Shown here in pieces: positions 16,758 to 25,900 of a stretch of DNA of 64,000 bases. How positions within the stretch are numbered: position 1 is the first letter of the stretch; each line of letters starts with the position of its first letter. The notes beneath the pieces are model-generated. The model did not search any database. It saw only the letters and a program-made list of their open reading frames with translations, and was not told the DNA's origin. The DNA is from Asticcacaulis sp. YBE204 (GTDB lineage Bacteria; Pseudomonadota; Alphaproteobacteria; Caulobacterales; Caulobacteraceae): NCBI RefSeq assembly GCF_000495855.1, contig NZ_AWGF01000004.1, positions 470,587 through 534,586 on the forward strand, read 5' to 3'. The translations under genes and the position numbers were made by a program.

Positions 16758-17265
16758 CTTTTGGACCAATTCTTTCTGGGATTGGGCGGTAAAGGCCTAT
16801 GCGGCGGAAGGGATCGCCGGGCTGTGCCTCGATTTGCAGGACAATCACGGGCAGAACGTGCCGCTGCTGCTGTTCTCGCAATGGGCGGCCTCGGTCGGCG
16901 TGGCGCTGGACGAAGAGACGACGGAGGCCGCCGCCGATATCTCGCGCGCCTGGGCCGATCACGTCGTCGGGCCGTTGCGCGCCATCCGCCGTCAGATCAA
17001 GGGGCCGATCGGCGATATAGAACCCGACGCCAAACACCGCGTGCGCGAACAGATCAAGTCCGCCGAGCTTCTGGCCGAGCGCGAACAGATGGCGTCGCTG
17101 GCGGCGCTGATCCTGCCCACAGGCTCCGCCGCCGGTTTTCAACAGGCGCAGAACAACCTGACGCGCGTCGCGCGGGCGTGGTCGCCGGTGGTGCCGCGAA
17201 ATCGTTTGACGGCCTTGAGTGATGCCCTTTCGGAGCGCGGTTTTTTAAGCTATACTCCGGATTGA
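16750..17265 (+). CDS. TIGR02444/DUF2390 family protein
   Basis: 171 residues from a GTG at 16750 that overlaps the ubiX stop by eight bases. The start SSFWTNSFWDWAVKAYA, then CLDLQDNHGQNVPLLLFSQWAA and a helical remainder, matches the TIGR02444/DUF2390 family, which has an alpha-helical fold and no known function. Coupling to ubiX is unusual enough to note but gives no function. A start at 16738 would add MGYR only. Confidence 0.8.
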   Translation: MSSFWTNSFWDWAVKAYAAEGIAGLCLDLQDNHGQNVPLLLFSQWAASVGVALDEETTEAAADISRAWADHVVGPLRAIRRQIKGPIGDIEPDAKHRVREQIKSAELLAEREQMASLAALILPTGSAAGFQQAQNNLTRVARAWSPVVPRNRLTALSDALSERGFLSYTPD

Positions 17266-17349
17266 GAAGGCTCTGATCGGGTGTGGAAATTAACCACGTC
17301 AGGGGCCGTATGATCCACAGACCGTCCAGAATGACCGGAGCTGAGCCCC

Positions 17350-17778
17350 ATGCACGATGACAACAACATCCGCGCGCTTTTCCGTCCCGATTCGCTGCAA
17401 CTGGTGAAAAACACGCCAGCCGATGCCAATGGCGACGTGGAACGGCGGGTCGGTCATCGCGAAGAACTGGACAAGGTGACGCTGGAACTGGTGTCGGAAG
17501 AAATTGTCGATACCCAGCCCGACGATCTGGAACCGGCCTACCGCGAACTGGATAATCCGGTGTCGTCGCTGCCGATCAATGCCGAGACCGTGGCCTTGCG
17601 CGCGCAGGCGGCACTGCTGAAGCAGGAGCACAAGGATCTCGACGATTCGATCCACGCGCTGGAAACCATGCCGATGCCGGATCAGATCCTGATCGCGCGT
17701 CTGAAGCGCAAGAAGCTGGCCCTTCGGGATCAGATCACGACGCTGGAAGACCGCATCCGTCCGGATATTATTGCGTAA
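17350..17778 (+). CDS. DUF465 domain protein with N-terminal extension
   Basis: 142 residues. Residues 1-75 are acidic and probably disordered; residues 88-138 form the DUF465 helix pair (QAALLKQEHKDLDDSIHALE, then ILIARLKRKKLALRDQITTLEDRI). The LKRKKL.L.D.I block is identical in pattern to the 66-residue DUF465 protein at 15799. GGAG precedes the ATG. Function unknown. Confidence 0.82.
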   Translation: MHDDNNIRALFRPDSLQLVKNTPADANGDVERRVGHREELDKVTLELVSEEIVDTQPDDLEPAYRELDNPVSSLPINAETVALRAQAALLKQEHKDLDDSIHALETMPMPDQILIARLKRKKLALRDQITTLEDRIRPDIIA

Positions 17779-17793
17779 GAAGGGTGTCTGGGG

Positions 17794-18078
17794 GTGAAGA
17801 GGCTTTTCTATATATTCGACTTTATTATTGCCGAATTTTGGCCGGGTTCTGCCTATCTTCTATTCGTACCTGTTGGAACGACGCTGACCATTATTGGGTG
17901 GGCGTTTGGCATTTCTGTTAACCTGACGACGCTTTTAGCCAGTTTCTTTCTAGCCATAGTGGGATGGGCTTTTTATGGGCGACTAGTTTTTGTCTATGTT
18001 CAAGGGACAAAGCTAAGGCACAAGGCTGACAGTGACAATCTTAAAGCCATTTTAAAGCAAAGCAGGCTGGGCAGGTAG
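17794..18078 (+). CDS. Small membrane protein, AT-richer than its neighbours
   Basis: 94 residues from a GTG at 17794 with AAGAAGGG about ten bases upstream. Two hydrophobic spans (GSAYLLFVPVGTTLTIIGWAFGI and LTTLLASFFLAIVGWAFYG) are followed by a basic cytoplasmic tail. The codons are visibly richer in A/T than surrounding genes, which suggests recent acquisition. A terminator stem begins inside the last codons. I recognise no family. Confidence 0.6.
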   Translation: MKRLFYIFDFIIAEFWPGSAYLLFVPVGTTLTIIGWAFGISVNLTTLLASFFLAIVGWAFYGRLVFVYVQGTKLRHKADSDNLKAILKQSRLGR

Positions 18079-18093
18079 GTTACTGCCCAGCCT
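18064..18093 (+). terminator. Intrinsic terminator overlapping a stop codon
   Basis: AGGCTGGGCAG (18064-18074) pairs with CTGCCCAGCCT (18083-18093), then TTTGTTT. The left arm is inside the coding end and the TAG stop is in the loop. The same stem could also end the convergent gene at 18099. Confidence 0.8.
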
Positions 18094-18098
18094 TTTGT

Positions 18099-18980
18099 TT
18101 AATCCTGATCACGCTGACGGCCACCGATGGCACCACCGACCGCGGCGATAAACGCCCCGATGAGCAGCGACAGGAAGGCGTAGAGCATGACCTTGGCCCA
18201 CGTCTTGCGCGCATCGTCAGCGACCTTGAGCGTCATGTCGCGAGCCGTCTTGGCCTGAGACAGGGTCGTGTCGACGCGAGCGGCGGCTTCGGCTTGTGTG
18301 AGGCCCGTGCGGGCGGCGACCAGCGACGCCAGATAGGCCTTGTCGGCGGAAGATACTTCACCCGTTTCGGTCCCATAGCTGAGGATGCGGCCCGTTTCCG
18401 CCGTGACGTCGGGCAGGGTTTGACCGGCAGGGGCACCGGCGACCTGCGCATTGGGGTTCAGACGATAGAGCTGATCGACATAGTAGGCCGTAGCCGGGTC
18501 GGAATCGCTTCCCTTGGCGGCGTTACCCGCCGCCACTGTGGCCGTGGCCTGAACACCGGTGCCGACGACGGCCCCTGCCACACCGGCCAGAACGGCGGCG
18601 GTGAACAGGGTCGCCACGCACCACGCCAGAAAGCCCTGAGCGGTGTCGCGGAAGAAGACCTCGTCCTTATCGACGCCGACATAGGTCTTGCGCAGACGTC
18701 CGGCAAGGTAACCGCCGAGCGCCGACGACACCCACTGCATGACGACCAGCCAGATGGCGATGCCTGCCGTCAGCTTGAACGCCGTGTCGTGGATCGGCTC
18801 CCACGGGGAGACCGACGACAGGCCTAGGCCTTGACCCAGCATCAGCAGGATGAGCGAGATGGCGGTGGCCGCGACGGCGCCTGCGATGATTGCGGGCCAG
18901 CACGCGCCGGCACCGGGGGTGTAGTCTATATATTCGTAATCGTCGTCAGGCGTGACGACTTCGGTAGTTGCGGTAACCAT
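18099..18980 (-). CDS. Integral membrane protein of unknown function
   Basis: 293 residues from the ATG at 18980. After a short acidic/Tyr-rich cytoplasmic start (DDDYEYIDYTPGAGACWPAIIAGAVAATAISLILLMLG) there are three clustered hydrophobic spans (residues 26-50, 68-92 and 118-145). A long soluble stretch rich in Ala/Thr follows (150-255), then a last span (AKVMLYAFLSLLIGAFIAAVGGAIGG). Similar proteins are common in alphaproteobacteria and often carry uninformative names. It lies directly downstream of the 25-residue protein. Confidence 0.75.
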   Translation of the reverse strand: MVTATTEVVTPDDDYEYIDYTPGAGACWPAIIAGAVAATAISLILLMLGQGLGLSSVSPWEPIHDTAFKLTAGIAIWLVVMQWVSSALGGYLAGRLRKTYVGVDKDEVFFRDTAQGFLAWCVATLFTAAVLAGVAGAVVGTGVQATATVAAGNAAKGSDSDPATAYYVDQLYRLNPNAQVAGAPAGQTLPDVTAETGRILSYGTETGEVSSADKAYLASLVAARTGLTQAEAAARVDTTLSQAKTARDMTLKVADDARKTWAKVMLYAFLSLLIGAFIAAVGGAIGGRQRDQD

Positions 18981-18999
18981 TGGCGTTATCTTTCTTGAA

Positions 19000-19077
19000 T
19001 CAGCGGAAAATAAGCGCCAGCAGGATGATGACGGGAATTGGCACGCCCAGCAGCCAGAGTAAAATTCCACGGCCCAT
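19000..19077 (-). CDS. 25-residue single-span membrane protein
   Basis: The minus strand from the ATG at 19077 reads MGRGILLWLLGVPIPVIILLALIFR and then TGA. AGGAG lies nine bases upstream of the ATG, spacing typical of a real start. The whole peptide is one membrane span with an N-terminal Arg and a Pro-Ile-Pro kink. Near-identical short peptides recur in alphaproteobacterial genomes, as far as I recall, without a known function. It is the first gene of the unit ending with the membrane protein at 18099. Confidence 0.6.
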   Translation of the reverse strand: MGRGILLWLLGVPIPVIILLALIFR

Positions 19078-19209
19078 AACTAATCTCCTGAAATGTTGTA
19101 ACCTGAGCATAAGGCTAGGATTTTCGTGATCTTTATGCGCGCCGATTTTCGCCATAATTTGTAATTTCCCTGTAAGCGAATTGGGGTAAAAGCTGCTCAG
19201 GAGATACTC

Positions 19210-19617
19210 ATGAACAATCGCTTCGACGGCACGACCTTTGTCACCACGCTGAAAGTGCGCGACTCCGAATGCGACGCGCAGGGCGTGGTCAATAACGCCA
19301 ACTACCTCGTCTATATGGAATATGCGCGGCACGAATTTATGGAGGCGCAGGGCGTGACCTTCGCCGATCTGGTGCGCGACCAGGTCTTTCTGATGGTGTC
19401 GCATATGGAGATAGACTTCGTGAATTCGCTCAGCGGCGGGCAGGTCTTCGATGTTGAAAGCACAGTCAGTCGCAAGGGCGCGAAAGCGATTTTTGCGCAA
19501 CGTATCGTGCGGGTGTCGGATAAGGCGGTGTGCATCCGGGCGCAGGTCGAGGTGATCTCGAAAATCAACGGCAAGCTGACGCGCGGCGAATTCTTCGACC
19601 GGTTTATGCCCAAATGA
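19210..19617 (+). CDS. Acyl-CoA thioesterase, hotdog fold
   Basis: 135 residues, one hotdog domain. The active-site region CDAQGVVNNANYLVYMEYARHEFMEAQG (residues 21-48) is typical of YbgC/4-hydroxybenzoyl-CoA thioesterases, with Asp22 as the likely catalytic acid, and VSHMEIDFVNSLSGGQ follows. CAGGAG precedes the ATG. The next gene starts in the four-base overlap ATGA, so they form a two-gene unit. The preferred acyl chain is unknown. Confidence 0.9.
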   Translation: MNNRFDGTTFVTTLKVRDSECDAQGVVNNANYLVYMEYARHEFMEAQGVTFADLVRDQVFLMVSHMEIDFVNSLSGGQVFDVESTVSRKGAKAIFAQRIVRVSDKAVCIRAQVEVISKINGKLTRGEFFDRFMPK

Positions 19618-20432
19618 AGATCATCGCGCAGGGATCGGATCGCGGGAGCCCGCAAAACGAAGACATGATCGGTCAATCGGCGGATGCTGTGTGGCTGCTC
19701 GACGGCGCGACGTCGCTCGGGCCGTCGCGGTTTGCGGTCAGCGAGGCGCGTTGGCTGGTCGAAAAGGTCTCGGCGGCGTTGGAGACCGTAAGGGGCGGGA
19801 TCGAGGACCGTTTGCGCGCGGTCATCGCCACCGTGCGAGTGGACTATGAAAGTTTCGGGCCGATCGCGGCGGAAGCTTTCGCCATGCCGTCGGCGGGTCT
19901 GTGTTGGGTGCGCCGCGACGGCGATGTGCTGGAAATTGCGACGCTGGGCGACGTCAAGGCATGGGTGATCGCGCCGGAGGGCTCGCAACGGGTTTTCGGT
20001 GGCGGGGCTTTGGAGGAATTGGACGCGAAGTCGCTTGAGGTGCTGCAACAGGTGCAGGCCGAGCATGGTCCGTTATCGCTTGCGGCGGCACGGGTATTTG
20101 TCGATCCCACCTTGCGGGACAAACGCGCCCTGATGAATACGCAAGACGGTTACTGGGTGTTGAGCCTCGATCCGGCCTGTTTGAAAGGACTTGAGATCGT
20201 GCGTGTGCCAGTAGCTGAGGTAACGCATATCCTCATGGCCACCGACGGATTTTACGATCTGTGGAAGACCTACGGCGTGCCGTTCGATGAGGTCTTCGCC
20301 GGTCTGCTGGCCGGGGAGGGCGCGGCGTTGACCGAACGCTTACGCGCCATCGAACGCGCCGATCCGGACGGCGTAACCTATCCGCGCTTCAAGATCCATG
20401 ACGACGCCAGCTTCGTGCTGATCGCGGCTTAA
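19614..20432 (+). CDS. PP2C-like protein phosphatase domain
   Basis: 272 residues beginning at the ATG in the ATGA overlap. Motifs fit a compact PP2C: AQGSDRGSPQNEDMIGQ near the start, WLLDGAT for the DG metal site near residue 32, EIATLGDVKAWVI for the GD motif, ILMATDGFYDL near 205 and a terminal HDDASFVLI. Short bacterial PP2C domains of this form dephosphorylate Ser/Thr or act as regulators. It converges on the c-di-GMP gene with a four-base overlap. No partner kinase is seen here. Confidence 0.82.
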   Translation: MKIIAQGSDRGSPQNEDMIGQSADAVWLLDGATSLGPSRFAVSEARWLVEKVSAALETVRGGIEDRLRAVIATVRVDYESFGPIAAEAFAMPSAGLCWVRRDGDVLEIATLGDVKAWVIAPEGSQRVFGGGALEELDAKSLEVLQQVQAEHGPLSLAAARVFVDPTLRDKRALMNTQDGYWVLSLDPACLKGLEIVRVPVAEVTHILMATDGFYDLWKTYGVPFDEVFAGLLAGEGAALTERLRAIERADPDGVTYPRFKIHDDASFVLIAA

Positions 20433-22660
20433 GCAATCCGAACGATTTTCGCATCGAACTCCGGCAGCGGGTCGATCAGGTGCGGCAGGGGCTTACCGAT
20501 CAGATAACCCTGAACCGCATCGCATTTCAGTGCCTTGAGCCGGTCGAACTGCGGCTGGGATTCGACACCCTCGGCGATGACCGGGATACCGATAGCGTGA
20601 CCCAGACCGATGACGGCACGCACGATGGCGTCGGCGTGCAAACCGTGCTTCGAGTGCGTGCCGTCCAGCCCTTGCGTGAAGCTGCGGTCGATCTTGATGG
20701 CGTCGAACGGAAATGTTTGCAGGTAGGACAGCGACGAATAGCCGGTGCCGAAATCGTCCATCGAAATGCGTACACCCAGGTCTTTCAGGCCGTGCAGCAC
20801 GTGCAGGGCGCGCTCGGTATTGTCGATCAGGACGCCTTCGGTGACCTCAAGCTCCAGCCGCGCCGGATCGAGACCGGTGCGCGCCAGTGTTGCTTTGACA
20901 AACGCTGTCAGGTCGCCCTCGAAAATCTGCGCTGGCGACAGGTTGACGGCGATGGTCAGATCATCTGCCCACGTACTCGCGGCATCGCAGGCGTGGTTCA
21001 AAATCCACGCGCCCAACTCGGCGATCATCCCGGCCTCTTCGGCGATGGGGATGAATTCCGACGGTGGGATGGCGCCGAACGACGGATGTTTCCAGCGCGC
21101 CAGTACCTCGTAGCCGATGATGCGGCTGTCGTTCAGGCAGAACTGCGGCTGATAAACGAGAGACAGGCCTTCGCCATCGGCGGCCAGCGCGTCGCGCAGG
21201 TCGCTTTCCAGCCGACGACGGTAGAGCAGGGCCTGCGCCATGGTGGCGTCGAAGGCACGCCAGCGGTTGCGGCCCTCGGTCTTGGCGCGGTAAAGCGCCA
21301 TGTCGGCGTGGCGGATCAGATGGTCGAAGGACGGCGCTTCGTCGGGGAACAGGGCGAAACCGGCGCTGGCGCTGGTTTGCGGGCCGTGGTGGTCGAACTG
21401 CGCCGCCAGGGCCTCGCGGATGCCGTCGACCAGTTGTGTGGCGCGAAGTTCGGCCTGTGTTCGGTCGGTGACGCCGACCTGCAAAAAGACGAATTCGTCG
21501 CCGCCCAGACGCGCGGTGACATCGCCCGGCGCGGCGTGGGTTTGCAGGGTCCGCGCAACGGTTTTCAGCACCTCGTCGCCGACCGGGTGACCCAGCGTGT
21601 CATTGACCTCCTTGAAACGGTCAAGGTCGATGATGTGCAGGGCCAGTTGCGTCTTCTGCCGCGTGGCGCGCGCCGCTTCCTCGGCCAGACGGGCCTGAAA
21701 GAAGGCGCGGTTGGGCAGGCCGGTCAGGGCGTCGTGGTGCGCCAGAAACTGGATGCGGTCCTGAAAGGCGCATTTCTCGAAGGCCAGCGAACACAGGCGC
21801 GAACAGATGTCGACCATGCTTTGGGTGAAGGTATTGAGTACCAGCGGCTTGGGCGCATAGAAGGCGAAGGTGCCGACGACCTTGCCAGTCTTGTCCTTGA
21901 TAGGGGTGGACCAGCAGGCGCGGAACCCCAGCGGCGCTACGGCCTTACGGTATTCGGCCCACAAAGGATCGGTGGCGATATCGTTGACCAGAACCGGTTC
22001 ACCGCGAAAGGCTGCGGTGCCGCAGGAGCCCTGATTGGGACCGACGGGCACGCCGTTGATGGCGTTATTGTACCAGTCGGGCAGGTTGGGTCCGGCCAGC
22101 GGCACCAGATGGTCGTCAACGATGCGCAGGACCGACATGGTCACGCCGTGCAAAAGCGTTTCGACCTCATGACAGATCAGGTTCAGTGTATCGACCAGCG
22201 GGCGGTCTTCGAGCAGGGCCTCAAGCACCTTGCGTTGAAGCGTGTCGTGCAGCTTGGCGTAGGTGATGTCGGTAACGGTCGCGATCAGGCGTTGACGCTT
22301 GCGCTCGTCGCGTACGGCGGTGGCGTTGAGCTCCACCCACATGGGGTGGCCGTCCTTGTTATGGATCAGGACTTCGCCGGAATATTGCCGCTTGAGCCGG
22401 ACGCGCGACAGGATGTCGTCGATATGGCCGCAGGAGGCCGCATGGCGCGAACACAGGTCGCGAATGGCGCGTCCGGTCACCTCTTCGGGGAGATAGCCGG
22501 TCAGTTCGCTGAAACGGGGATTGAGGTAGAGAAAGCGGCCGCTGGCGTCGGTGATGATCACCGCCGTGTCGATTTCCTCGATGGCGACGCCCTTGAGCAG
22601 GGCCATTTCCTCCGGTCCGGGTAAGGGGGTGGGGAACGCAATCGGGGCGGATGCTGACAT
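20429..22660 (-). CDS. PAS-GAF-GGDEF-EAL bifunctional c-di-GMP protein
   Basis: 743 residues from the ATG at 22660. A PAS domain (about 35-140; FLYLNPRFSELTGY) leads to a GAF-like domain (about 155-300; PVGPNQGSCGTAAFRGEPV). The GGDEF domain has an intact LGGDEF near residue 385 and the preceding HHDALTGLPNRAFF. The EAL domain (about 500-740) has YEVLARWKHP, DDFGTGYSSLSYLQ, IKIDRSFTQG and IAEGVES. The EAL signature reads EVL, which is found in active phosphodiesterases, so both activities are possible. The protein has no membrane span. GAF and PAS suggest cytoplasmic sensing of a small ligand or redox state. Confidence 0.94.
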   Translation of the reverse strand: MSASAPIAFPTPLPGPEEMALLKGVAIEEIDTAVIITDASGRFLYLNPRFSELTGYLPEEVTGRAIRDLCSRHAASCGHIDDILSRVRLKRQYSGEVLIHNKDGHPMWVELNATAVRDERKRQRLIATVTDITYAKLHDTLQRKVLEALLEDRPLVDTLNLICHEVETLLHGVTMSVLRIVDDHLVPLAGPNLPDWYNNAINGVPVGPNQGSCGTAAFRGEPVLVNDIATDPLWAEYRKAVAPLGFRACWSTPIKDKTGKVVGTFAFYAPKPLVLNTFTQSMVDICSRLCSLAFEKCAFQDRIQFLAHHDALTGLPNRAFFQARLAEEAARATRQKTQLALHIIDLDRFKEVNDTLGHPVGDEVLKTVARTLQTHAAPGDVTARLGGDEFVFLQVGVTDRTQAELRATQLVDGIREALAAQFDHHGPQTSASAGFALFPDEAPSFDHLIRHADMALYRAKTEGRNRWRAFDATMAQALLYRRRLESDLRDALAADGEGLSLVYQPQFCLNDSRIIGYEVLARWKHPSFGAIPPSEFIPIAEEAGMIAELGAWILNHACDAASTWADDLTIAVNLSPAQIFEGDLTAFVKATLARTGLDPARLELEVTEGVLIDNTERALHVLHGLKDLGVRISMDDFGTGYSSLSYLQTFPFDAIKIDRSFTQGLDGTHSKHGLHADAIVRAVIGLGHAIGIPVIAEGVESQPQFDRLKALKCDAVQGYLIGKPLPHLIDPLPEFDAKIVRIA

Positions 22661-22800
22661 GGGGTACGCTTTACACAACTGACACTTAATAGCCTCAATC
22701 TATAGGCGAGAGGTGAATATTTCTGTAATCGGCATAGTTAACGAAAGATGGACTATCGTTCGGGTGGTATTTTTTGAATCGACATGACGTTTGTTTGACC

Positions 22801-22976
22801 TCTCCTCCCTGTCGCGTATCGATGGGGAGGTGGCAGACTGCGAAGCAGGCTGACGGGAGGGGGGTGACTCCGAAATTCTCAGCACATTGAGTGGTTTGGC
22901 GTTATCCCCCTCCGTCACGCTGTCGCTTACGCTTGGCGTGCCTCCTCCCCATGCTTCGCACAGGGAGGAGGGGGTA
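22801..22976. repeat. Composite inverted repeat, CCTCCC family
   Basis: This element of about 175 bp fills the gap between the c-di-GMP gene and tamB. The left arm CTCCTCCCTGTCGCGTATCG...GGGGAGGTGGCAG and the right arm, read inverted, CTCCTCCCTGTGCGAAGCATGGGGAGGAGGCA are similar. The centre is a short unique segment (AAATTCTCAGCACATTGAG). It resembles the element at 10061-10226. It ends two bases before the tamB stop, so it forms the 3' end of the tamAB message. Confidence 0.65.
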
Positions 22977-22978
22977 GC

Positions 22979-25900
22979 CTAATAGTCCCTTGAATATCTC
23001 AGGTTGACGCTGGTGCCGCTGGTTGTGCCGGTCTGGGTCAGGATCGACAGGGTGCGCGACAGGGCGACTTCAATCTGGGTCGCCGTGAAGCCCTTGGTGT
23101 CGGTGACGATCTCGACATAGATGTCGTTGGTCAGGTACTGACCCGCCGCTAGCGCCGTGCCACGTCCGGCGGTCGCGTCGGCCCCCAGCACGCGGAGACG
23201 GTCGATACCGGTCACCGAACGCAGCTTGCCGAGCGGGTTGAGGCCCCCACCGCCGCCTTGCAGGGCCTGAAGCGAACCGGCCAGTTGCAGGGCCTGGGTT
23301 GCCGACAGGTTGGCGACGTTTTCCCCGAACAGGATGCGCGACAGGACCTCGTCCTGAGGCAGGGACGGCGAGGAGCCGAAGGCGATCTGCGGGTTCTGGG
23401 CGCGACCAGTGACATTGATCGTGCCGGTGATTTCCTCGACCACCGTAGAAGCCGTCAGTTCGATTTCCGGATTGGTCAGGCTGCCGCCGTCGAACAGAAT
23501 CTGGCCCTTGTCGATCTCGAACTCGCGGCCCGAGAAGGCGTAGGTGCCGCGCAGGGCGTTGAGGCGACCCAGCACACGCGGGCTCTGCGTCGTGCCGGTG
23601 ACGGCGAGGTTCATACTCCATTCGGATTCAAGGCCCATGCCGGTGACGAAGATCTGGTTCTGAGCGGCGACCTTGATGTCGAGGTTCCATAGCGACGGCG
23701 CGGCATTACCGGCTTGACGCGGTTTGATCTCGACGCCCTTGATGCGGACGCCTTCAAGTTCGTTGACCTTGGACGCGCCCTGGAATACCACGGCGTAGCG
23801 CAGTTCGGGCAGACGCAGGTCACCCCTGATCCACGGGCCGCTCTGGGCGTCGTTGGTGACGTCGATGGTGCCGGAGACGGTCGATGACACCGCATCCGAG
23901 GCCGCCAGACGGGCATTGTCGAGCTTGGCATTGAGCTTCATCGGGAACTTGTCGTCCGCCGAAAGGCCGACGAAGCCGGTCGCCGACACCGTGCCGGAAC
24001 CGGCGCGACCGTCGAACTTCTGCAACTCCAGCCGGTCGTTGGAGAAACGACCTTCCAGCGCAATATCGCGGATGCGGGTACCGAAGGTCAGGTGTTCGTA
24101 GGTCAGGCCCGTACCCTTGACCAGACCGTTGAGGCGCGGCGAACCCAGGCTGCCCGACACGTCGGCGGCCAGCGCCACGTTACCGGTCATCTGCTGATCG
24201 GCCAGACCGGCCAGAGAGAACAGGGCGCTGGAAGGGCCGTTATAGCGGATACCGCCACGCACTGTGCCGTTCATCAATTGCTCGGTCCACGCCCCGCCGC
24301 CCTGCGGGTCGAGGCGGACGTCGTAACGACCGATGACGACGCCCTGCTGACGGATGACGCCGCGCGCCGAGGTATTGTTGCCGCCCAGCGTGCCTTCCAT
24401 CTGGATGTCGAGCGGCGTCGAGACGCGGGCGATGGTCGAACGGGTGATATTGTCGAACTCAAGTTGCATCTTGGCTTCGGGGAAAGCCTGACCGCGCTGG
24501 GTATAGTCGAGGCCGCCCGACACTGTGCCGTTGATGCCGAGGTCCGGATTGACGATGTTGAGGATGGCCAGATCGAAGCGCGTGAACTGCGCCTGCGCCC
24601 GGATGACGTTGCCGAAGCGCCCGGCCAGATTGACCTTGCCTTGCGCGGTGAGCAGCACGGCGGGGGCCAGCACCCAGTCCTCGCCCTGTTTGATCACGCG
24701 GGCAGGCGCTTCGAGCGCGAAGGGCACGGCCCCGGCGCGACCGCTGAGGGCGACGACGATGTTTTCGGGCGCGACCTCGGCATTGGCGGCGAGGTTGAAC
24801 GAGGTGCCCGCGTCTCCATTTGCGATCATCTGTACCGTGCCGCGCATCCCGGTCAGATTGACCTTCGCGCGGGCCTTTTGCACCCAGTTTGTGCCGTAGC
24901 GCAGGTCGGCGATCTGGATATCGCCCTGAATTGTGGGCTGCTCTTCCAGCTTGGCCGTGGCCTCGATAATGGCGCGCCCGATGCGGACATCGGCGATGCC
25001 TGGGACAACGAAATTGTTGGCGCGAGCGGAAATCTGCGCCCCTTGCTTTGCGCCGAAGCCTTGCAGGCGCGCCGTGCCATTGATCCCCTGGCCGGTCAGC
25101 GAGATCGTGCCGGTGAACGGCCCCGCATCGGATTGCACGACCGTGCCTTTGGCGGTGATACCGGCGGCCTGAGCGGTATTGATATCGATGGTCAGGGGGC
25201 CGTCGCCCTTGCGCACGATGACGTCACCCAGCAGGGGGCCGTATTTCGAGCCGCCTTCGGCCTTGATGACGTAACCGGCTTCGGTGGTGGACAGGCGCGC
25301 GACAACGTTTTGCAGATCAAGGCCGAGGCCCGGGCTGGCGGCGCGCAGGGTGGCCGTCGGGGCCTTGATCGTGCCACCGACATCGGCGGACAAGGGGCCG
25401 TATTTTTTGGAGTCCGCCGTCAGCTTGAAGTTCAGCGTGCCGTTTTTGGCGTAGCGTCCGCTGGCCGAGGTGACGCGGAAATCGGGACCGGTGACGCTCA
25501 GCCGTTGCAGGACGATATCGCCGCCGCCCGTGGTATTCATCGCGCCGGAGAATTTGAAATTACCGCCCATGAAGTCGCGCAGGCCGCCATTGTCGAGACG
25601 GACGCTTTCGCCATCGACCTTGCCGACGATACCGAAACCGCCGACAGCCAGTTGCTTCAGATCGGCATCGACCGTCAGGTTAAACACGCCGAGGCCGGGG
25701 ACAAGATACTGATTGACCTTGCCTTTCAGCGCGCCTTCATAACGGCCTTCGCTGGGCTGGGCGAGGATGATCGCCGTGCCGTTGATCTTGTCCGAGCGAA
25801 TTTTCAGGTTGTCGGACAGGATCATGCCGTCCGACCACGCCAGATCGCCATTGATGGTGATATTGCTGACCAGCGATTCCGCGGCGGCGTCGAGGCCGGT

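Noticed and set aside
21090..21125. EVL in place of EAL in the phosphodiesterase domain, as evidence for an inactive enzyme
   Set aside because: EVL occurs in proven active EAL enzymes, and the other metal and loop motifs are intact.
20480..22624. Long open frames opposite the c-di-GMP gene, tamB (24092-26515), the S9 peptidase (30863-32788) and fusA (61782-63926)
   Set aside because: They are mirror frames produced by strong third-position G/C bias; none has a family motif, signal peptide or ribosome site, and the opposite-strand genes are certain.
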